Source: a virus. Taken from it: a DNA stretch of 52,555 nt. The translations under genes and the position numbers were made by a program. The stretch spans positions 1-52,555 of the IMG/VR virus record IMGVR_UViG_3300022602_003287; one strand, written 5' to 3'. Of this stretch, positions 49,720-52,555 are shown piece by piece; the first letter of the stretch is position 1, and every line of letters begins with the position of its first letter. A model generated the notes under the pieces. The model saw only the letters and a list, made by a program, of their open reading frames with translations. It did no database searches and was not told where the DNA came from.

Positions 49720-50284
49720 CGATTAATCCATATTCAAGTGCTTCTTGGGCGCTCATGAATTTATCTCTCTCCATGTCATTTGCTAGTATATCGTATGTTT
49801 TTCCGGCTGAATTGTGTTTGACGTAGATGTTAGTTAATACTTCTTTCATCTTCTGTATCTCACGTGCCTGGATCTGGATGTCAGTGGCCTGCCCTTGTGC
49901 CCCACCGCTAGGTTGGTGGATCATGTGCCTGGCATGTGGTAGCATGTGACGTTTACCTGCGGCACCTGCTGTGGCCAGTAATGACCCCATTGAACAGGCC
50001 TGCCCCATTACGTAAGTAGCTACGTCTGGTTTGACGAACTGCATGACATCATAGATAGCCATACCCGCTGTTACAACTCCACCTGGGCTATTGATATAGA
50101 AGTGTATGTCCTTCTCTGCATCACTGCTTTCCAGATGAAGGAACTGTGCTACGATACTGGCAGCCACATCATCATGCACTGGACCGTTTAATAGAACGAT
50201 ACGTTCGTTTAATAATCTACTGTAGATATCAAACGCTCTTTCGCCTGAACCTGTCTTCTCTATTACCATTGGTACTAATGTCAT
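49694..50284 (-). CDS. clpP: ClpP protease
   Basis: 196 residues. Catalytic triad S98 (GQACSMGS), H123 (MIHQPSGG) and D174 (ERDKFMSA), all in the standard family motifs. It forms the 14-mer barrel. No N-terminal propeptide is obvious. A cognate unfoldase, ClpA, is coded at 11988-14264 in a separate operon. It is in the operon started at 51586. Together they could degrade host or phage proteins with a phage-specific choice. Confidence 0.95.
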   Translation of the reverse strand: MTLVPMVIEKTGSGERAFDIYSRLLNERIVLLNGPVHDDVAASIVAQFLHLESSDAEKDIHFYINSPGGVVTAGMAIYDVMQFVKPDVATYVMGQACSMGSLLATAGAAGKRHMLPHARHMIHQPSGGAQGQATDIQIQAREIQKMKEVLTNIYVKHNSAGKTYDILANDMERDKFMSAQEALEYGLIDDIVEKRI

Positions 50285-50293
50285 TTTACTTCC

Positions 50294-50710
50294 TTAAAAA
50301 TTATCATTGAATTCTTTTCTTACTTCACTGCTGAGTCCTGCTACTACTTGGAACTGCTCCCAAGACTTCTTAAGTGCGGGGTTCTTATCTATATCTCCTA
50401 TCTGTGGAACGGCATCTAACCAGTGGTAGGGCAGTCGCCTGGGGCGTGCTCCAAACTTACGAGGCTGGTGAAACTTGCCCTGTTCCCAAAGTTCAATACT
50501 TACATTACGATATAGATCTTCGTCTTCGTCCGAGCAAGTGTACCATTCGGGATTGCTGCCAAAACGATAGCCATTCCAAATACCTTCCCATTGTTCGTTA
50601 TTGTGTGGATCAAAATCAGTGCGTGAGATTATGACTAACACATCTGCTATGTCCACAGTACCGTCTACGATATCTCTAACGCAACGGCTATAACTAAGTC
50701 CGATTTTCAT
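50294..50710 (-). CDS. Conserved aquatic-phage protein of unknown function
   Basis: 138 residues starting MKIGLSYSRCVRDIVDGTVD. It has Trp-rich segments (EQWEGIWNGYRFGSNPEWY), an acidic run (CSDEDEDLY) and HQPRKFGARPRR. I recall this family in uncultured marine phages, with no known activity. Overlaps the glycosylase gene by 17 nt. Confidence 0.65.
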   Translation of the reverse strand: MKIGLSYSRCVRDIVDGTVDIADVLVIISRTDFDPHNNEQWEGIWNGYRFGSNPEWYTCSDEDEDLYRNVSIELWEQGKFHQPRKFGARPRRLPYHWLDAVPQIGDIDKNPALKKSWEQFQVVAGLSSEVRKEFNDNF

Positions 50711-51128
50711 ATACTTCTTCCTTTAGGTATCTAACTAGTTCTTTATCTGTAGGCTGTGTCGTGTAATTCTGTTTAAAGAATATCTCATAGCTATCGCTTC
50801 CATATTTGCCGATACCATAGAGTTTGGTAGCATCTTTTCCGTCCCATGTCATGAAGTCTTTACTCATTCCTTGGAGCCTCTGGTATCTGACATTAACCAT
50901 GCCCAAAGGCCATATGATATCTGTGACTTCCTCTTCCGAGGCCTGTAGGAACGAGTATGCACTTCTCCAGTTTTGCCAGAACAAGGGTGCTACTGTTTTT
51001 ACAGGCTTACGTCCAGTCTGGTTTAGCATGATAACAGCGGTCATGTGTTGCCAAACGCCATTACCTGATTTTAGTCCGTCGGGTAACTGTTGCTGGACCA
51101 TTAGATCATCACGTAGGGGTATCACCAT
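50694..51128 (-). CDS. MBD4-like helix-hairpin-helix DNA glycosylase
   Basis: 144 residues. TAVIMLNQTGRKPVK, EVTDIIWPLGMVNVRYQRL and LYGIGKYGSDSYEIF (103-117) match the MBD4 glycosylase domain (GIGKYGNDSYRIF), including the catalytic Asp (D112). Such enzymes remove thymine or uracil mispaired with guanine. It is only the catalytic domain, with no methyl-CpG-binding domain. Overlaps its neighbours by 17-20 nt. Confidence 0.82.
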   Translation of the reverse strand: MVIPLRDDLMVQQQLPDGLKSGNGVWQHMTAVIMLNQTGRKPVKTVAPLFWQNWRSAYSFLQASEEEVTDIIWPLGMVNVRYQRLQGMSKDFMTWDGKDATKLYGIGKYGSDSYEIFFKQNYTTQPTDKELVRYLKEEVYENRT

Positions 51129-51369
51129 GTTTTTCCTGATCGTATTGTTTAACCATTCTATAAAGCGGTTCCATATGTTCTTGCACCACGTGTGGAGCTA
51201 GTTGTTCTAATGATTTCAAATCGTAATAGTTAGGATAATGTCTGAGACACGACCTTGCTTGATCACGGATTTTTTTAGGTATCTTAGGAGTCGATCTAGG
51301 GTCAGTAAGTTCGGCTAAAAACTCTGCTGTGCGGAATACTGCTCTAAACCTTTCATCTGGTAATGTCAT
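51109..51369 (-). CDS. BPSL0761-family protein
   Basis: 86 residues: MTLPDERFRAVFRTAEFLAE, IPKKIRDQARSCLRHYP and YDLKSLEQLAP match the BPSL0761 family found in proteobacteria and their phages. Its function is unknown. Four-nt overlap with the zinc protein gene and 20 nt with the glycosylase. Confidence 0.72.
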   Translation of the reverse strand: MTLPDERFRAVFRTAEFLAELTDPRSTPKIPKKIRDQARSCLRHYPNYYDLKSLEQLAPHVVQEHMEPLYRMVKQYDQEKHGDTPT

Positions 51370-51566
51370 CGCTGTCCTTGGATACGCCTGATACGTTCTC
51401 TGGCTTCAAAGTCTTCACGACAATCTTGGCTACAGAAAGCACCTCGAGTTGGCTCTTGGCAGAATAGGCATTCACCTGTTTTCTCCGGAACCTTCATACG
51501 TTTGGCAAGACTTTCTTGTAGCAACATCTCAGTTACCAGTGCCGCTTCTTCTAATGGATCGCTCAT
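51366..51566 (-). CDS. Small zinc-finger protein
   Basis: 66 residues. CLFCQEPTRGAFCSQDCRED is a treble-clef-like CxxC...CxxxC site after a short helix, followed by a charged helix. Resembles small phage zinc-finger proteins of the DksA/TraR type only loosely. It is the first gene behind a consensus promoter with AAAGGA before the ATG. Confidence 0.65.
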   Translation of the reverse strand: MSDPLEEAALVTEMLLQESLAKRMKVPEKTGECLFCQEPTRGAFCSQDCREDFEARERIRRIQGQR

Positions 51567-51585
51567 TTGTTTTTTCCTTTCAGCT

Positions 51586-51614
51586 ATTATACATGGATTC
51601 TATTTAGTTGTCAA
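51586..51614 (-). promoter_or_regulatory. Consensus sigma-70 promoter of the zinc-protein/glycosylase/clpP operon
   Basis: TTGACA (51609-51614), 17 nt, TATAAT (51586-51591). The -35 lies in the 3' end of the upstream coding region. Leader about 13 nt with AAAGGA. Confidence 0.85.
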
Positions 51615-51906
51615 TCTGTTTATCTATGATCTTAATATACTTAAACAGATCCTTCTTGTGCTTGGGTTGCCATAGCCTGCCTTCCTCTCCACAACGGTCG
51701 GGATTAATCAGGCCTTTACCTATCCTCCAAGTAGCACACATCTGCATTTCGGGTTTAACGACCTTGGGTCCTGTTACCCGATTATTTTCGATCGTGCTAG
51801 TTTCCTTGTAGCTAAGACGGCAATAGTATTTGTACTGAGCCATACCAATCTGCCACCAGCGATATTGGCTGTGTTTACAGTCTTTACAAAGTAGTTCTGT
51901 GTCCAT
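51604..51906 (-). CDS. Cys-rich small protein, probable zinc binder
   Basis: 100 residues from MDTELLCKDCKH, chosen over an upstream in-frame ATG because GGAAATAACT precedes this ATG and the earlier part overlaps the membrane-protein gene. CKDCKHSQYRWWQ, YYCRLSY, QMCATWR and RCGEEG supply spaced cysteines. The C-terminus is basic. No family recognised. Confidence 0.65.
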   Translation of the reverse strand: MDTELLCKDCKHSQYRWWQIGMAQYKYYCRLSYKETSTIENNRVTGPKVVKPEMQMCATWRIGKGLINPDRCGEEGRLWQPKHKKDLFKYIKIIDKQIDN

Positions 51907-51908
51907 AG

Positions 51909-52079
51909 TTATTTCCAAAATATCTGTGCCAATAATATCCAAACATTTAATATGATAAAGGCTATGAGATAGTAGGGCCACATGGGTATATCGTACCAGT
52001 ACTCATGTAATCGGCCTTCTCTCAATAGACGCTTTATACGCCTATAGCCCGCTTCTGTGGGATCTTCTTTTATACCCAT
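51909..52079 (-). CDS. Short membrane protein
   Basis: 56 residues: MGIKEDPTEAGYRRIKRLLR, then EYWYDIPMWP and one hydrophobic helix YYLIAFIILNVWILLAQIFW. Short overlap (10 nt) with the upstream gene and a 2-nt gap to the next ATG support it. Role unknown. Confidence 0.65.
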   Translation of the reverse strand: MGIKEDPTEAGYRRIKRLLREGRLHEYWYDIPMWPYYLIAFIILNVWILLAQIFWK

Positions 52080-52510
52080 TCTGTTTTCAGCAGTATTTCG
52101 CTGACGGTGCCGCCTAGCTTTTTCAGTTCACTGACCAGTCTCTGTGCGTGATGGACCTGCCATTCTTTAACTATGCTCATATACTTTTCTTTACGGACTA
52201 CATCTGCTACGAACCCTTCCACATTCTTATAACAGACGTTATCCTTGATCCAGTCCCAGTCTACGGTAAAACTCTTGCTGTAATCGAAACACCAAGTGCC
52301 GTCATTATTATCGATGTAGGCACGGGGTTCTCCCTCTCTACGTAGGCAACTGAGCACGGTATACTCGTTGGCTAAAGGATCCGCCTGCACGATAATAAAA
52401 TAAGGATGGAACATCTCGTGCCAGTAATCACCGACCAGGGGTGCTTGTAGTGCCTGTTGGTTTAGATCTTTGCGAGTAGGTTTTTCTATTTCTACGATCT
52501 CTATTTTCAT
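52070..52510 (-). CDS. Unknown protein
   Basis: 146 residues from MKIEIVEIEKPT, chosen because GGAG lies 8 nt upstream and the start overlaps the preceding stop (ATGA). An upstream in-frame ATG (MGWWKYL) would overlap the preceding gene by about 46 nt. It contains VGDYWHEMFHPYFIIVQADP and a helical C-terminus (EWQVHHAQRLVSELKKLGG). No family recognised. Confidence 0.6.
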   Translation of the reverse strand: MKIEIVEIEKPTRKDLNQQALQAPLVGDYWHEMFHPYFIIVQADPLANEYTVLSCLRREGEPRAYIDNNDGTWCFDYSKSFTVDWDWIKDNVCYKNVEGFVADVVRKEKYMSIVKEWQVHHAQRLVSELKKLGGTVSEILLKTEWV

Positions 52511-52555
52511 TCTTTGACTCCAAAATAAACTAAGATATTTCCACCAACCCACTCG
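52507..52555 (-). CDS. C-terminal end of an upstream gene (partial)
   Basis: The frame ends EWVGGNILVYFGVKE and TGA, overlapping the next ATG as ATGA. Fits the packing of the region. Too short for a function. Confidence 0.5.
   Translation of the reverse strand, partial: EWVGGNILVYFGVKE

Noticed and set aside
1-52555. tRNA genes, integrase, transposase
   Set aside because: The intergenic spaces are short and none folds as a tRNA by eye; no recombinase motif found in the large frames.

Overview
The window looks like part of the genome of a large, strictly lytic, T4-like tailed phage (Caudoviricetes, myovirus type) of an aquatic Gram-negative bacterium. The evidence is a sliding-clamp loader of the gp44 type, a DsbA-like late-gene DNA-binding protein, T4-type late promoter boxes (ATAAATA), PhoH, a gp31/GroES-like protein, giant modular fibre proteins and dense, mostly one-strand coding with 1-20 bp overlaps. 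Two-component spanins, many lipoproteins, periplasmic enzymes and a ClpA subunit point to a Gram-negative, probably proteobacterial, host. I see no integrase, repressor, tRNA, CRISPR array or insertion sequence. Genes resembling those of uncultured marine and freshwater phages (GVAEG-linked module proteins, BPSL0761-like, QueD-like, UvsE) fit a metagenome-derived aquatic virus; the exact host cannot be read from the sequence.

Layout. (1) 1-12010, minus strand: DsbA and the start of a possible gp33, then a block of putative virion-internal proteins. Several carry 9-10 residue leaders resembling the T4 capsid-targeting sequence (MRAREFI..E). The 1145-residue protein is a chain of unrelated small modules joined by [I/L/V/M]xE-[A/G/S] sites, which resemble T4 prohead-protease cleavage sites. 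A Dps protein and two nucleotidyltransferase-like proteins lie in the same block. (2) 11988-15667: a ClpA, peptide deformylase and DnaJ operon behind a sigma-70 promoter with an operator-like inverted repeat. (3) 15671-19878: lysis region (holin, GH19 endolysin, outer and inner spanin, accessory lipoprotein) behind a late promoter. (4) 19925-25736: phoH on the plus strand, a two-way terminator, gp44, a cytidylyltransferase-fold enzyme, a P-loop kinase, a GroES-like protein, small zinc proteins and a DnaE-derived fragment. (5) 25723-40207: a late tail-fibre operon with four large fibre or adhesin proteins, and an apparently intact sedolisin (S53) protease in the middle. (6) 40279-42441: SufD, SufC and an iron/manganese superoxide dismutase. 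(7) 42484-45763: a membrane-anchored histone-H1-like basic protein, UV damage endonuclease, and a nest of small lipoproteins. (8) 45760-52555: UDP-glucuronate decarboxylase, QueD-like enzyme, another fibre, a D-Ala-D-Ala carboxypeptidase/PBP7-like enzyme, ClpP, an MBD4-like DNA glycosylase and small zinc proteins.

How the parts fit. The phage appears to carry its own protein quality-control kit (ClpA, ClpP, DnaJ, GroES-like, deformylase), an oxidative-stress and iron kit (Dps, SOD, SufC, SufD), and DNA repair (UvsE, MBD4-like glycosylase). Early or middle genes sit behind near-consensus host promoters (TTGACA-16/17-TATAAT/TATACT), often hidden in the 3' end of the preceding gene. Late genes use ATAAATA boxes. 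In both classes several promoters place the predicted transcription start on the ATG itself, which suggests leaderless mRNAs. The candidate for an undescribed system is the left block: a set of capsid-targeted internal proteins, including a polyprotein that may be cut into small modules by the prohead protease and injected with the DNA.
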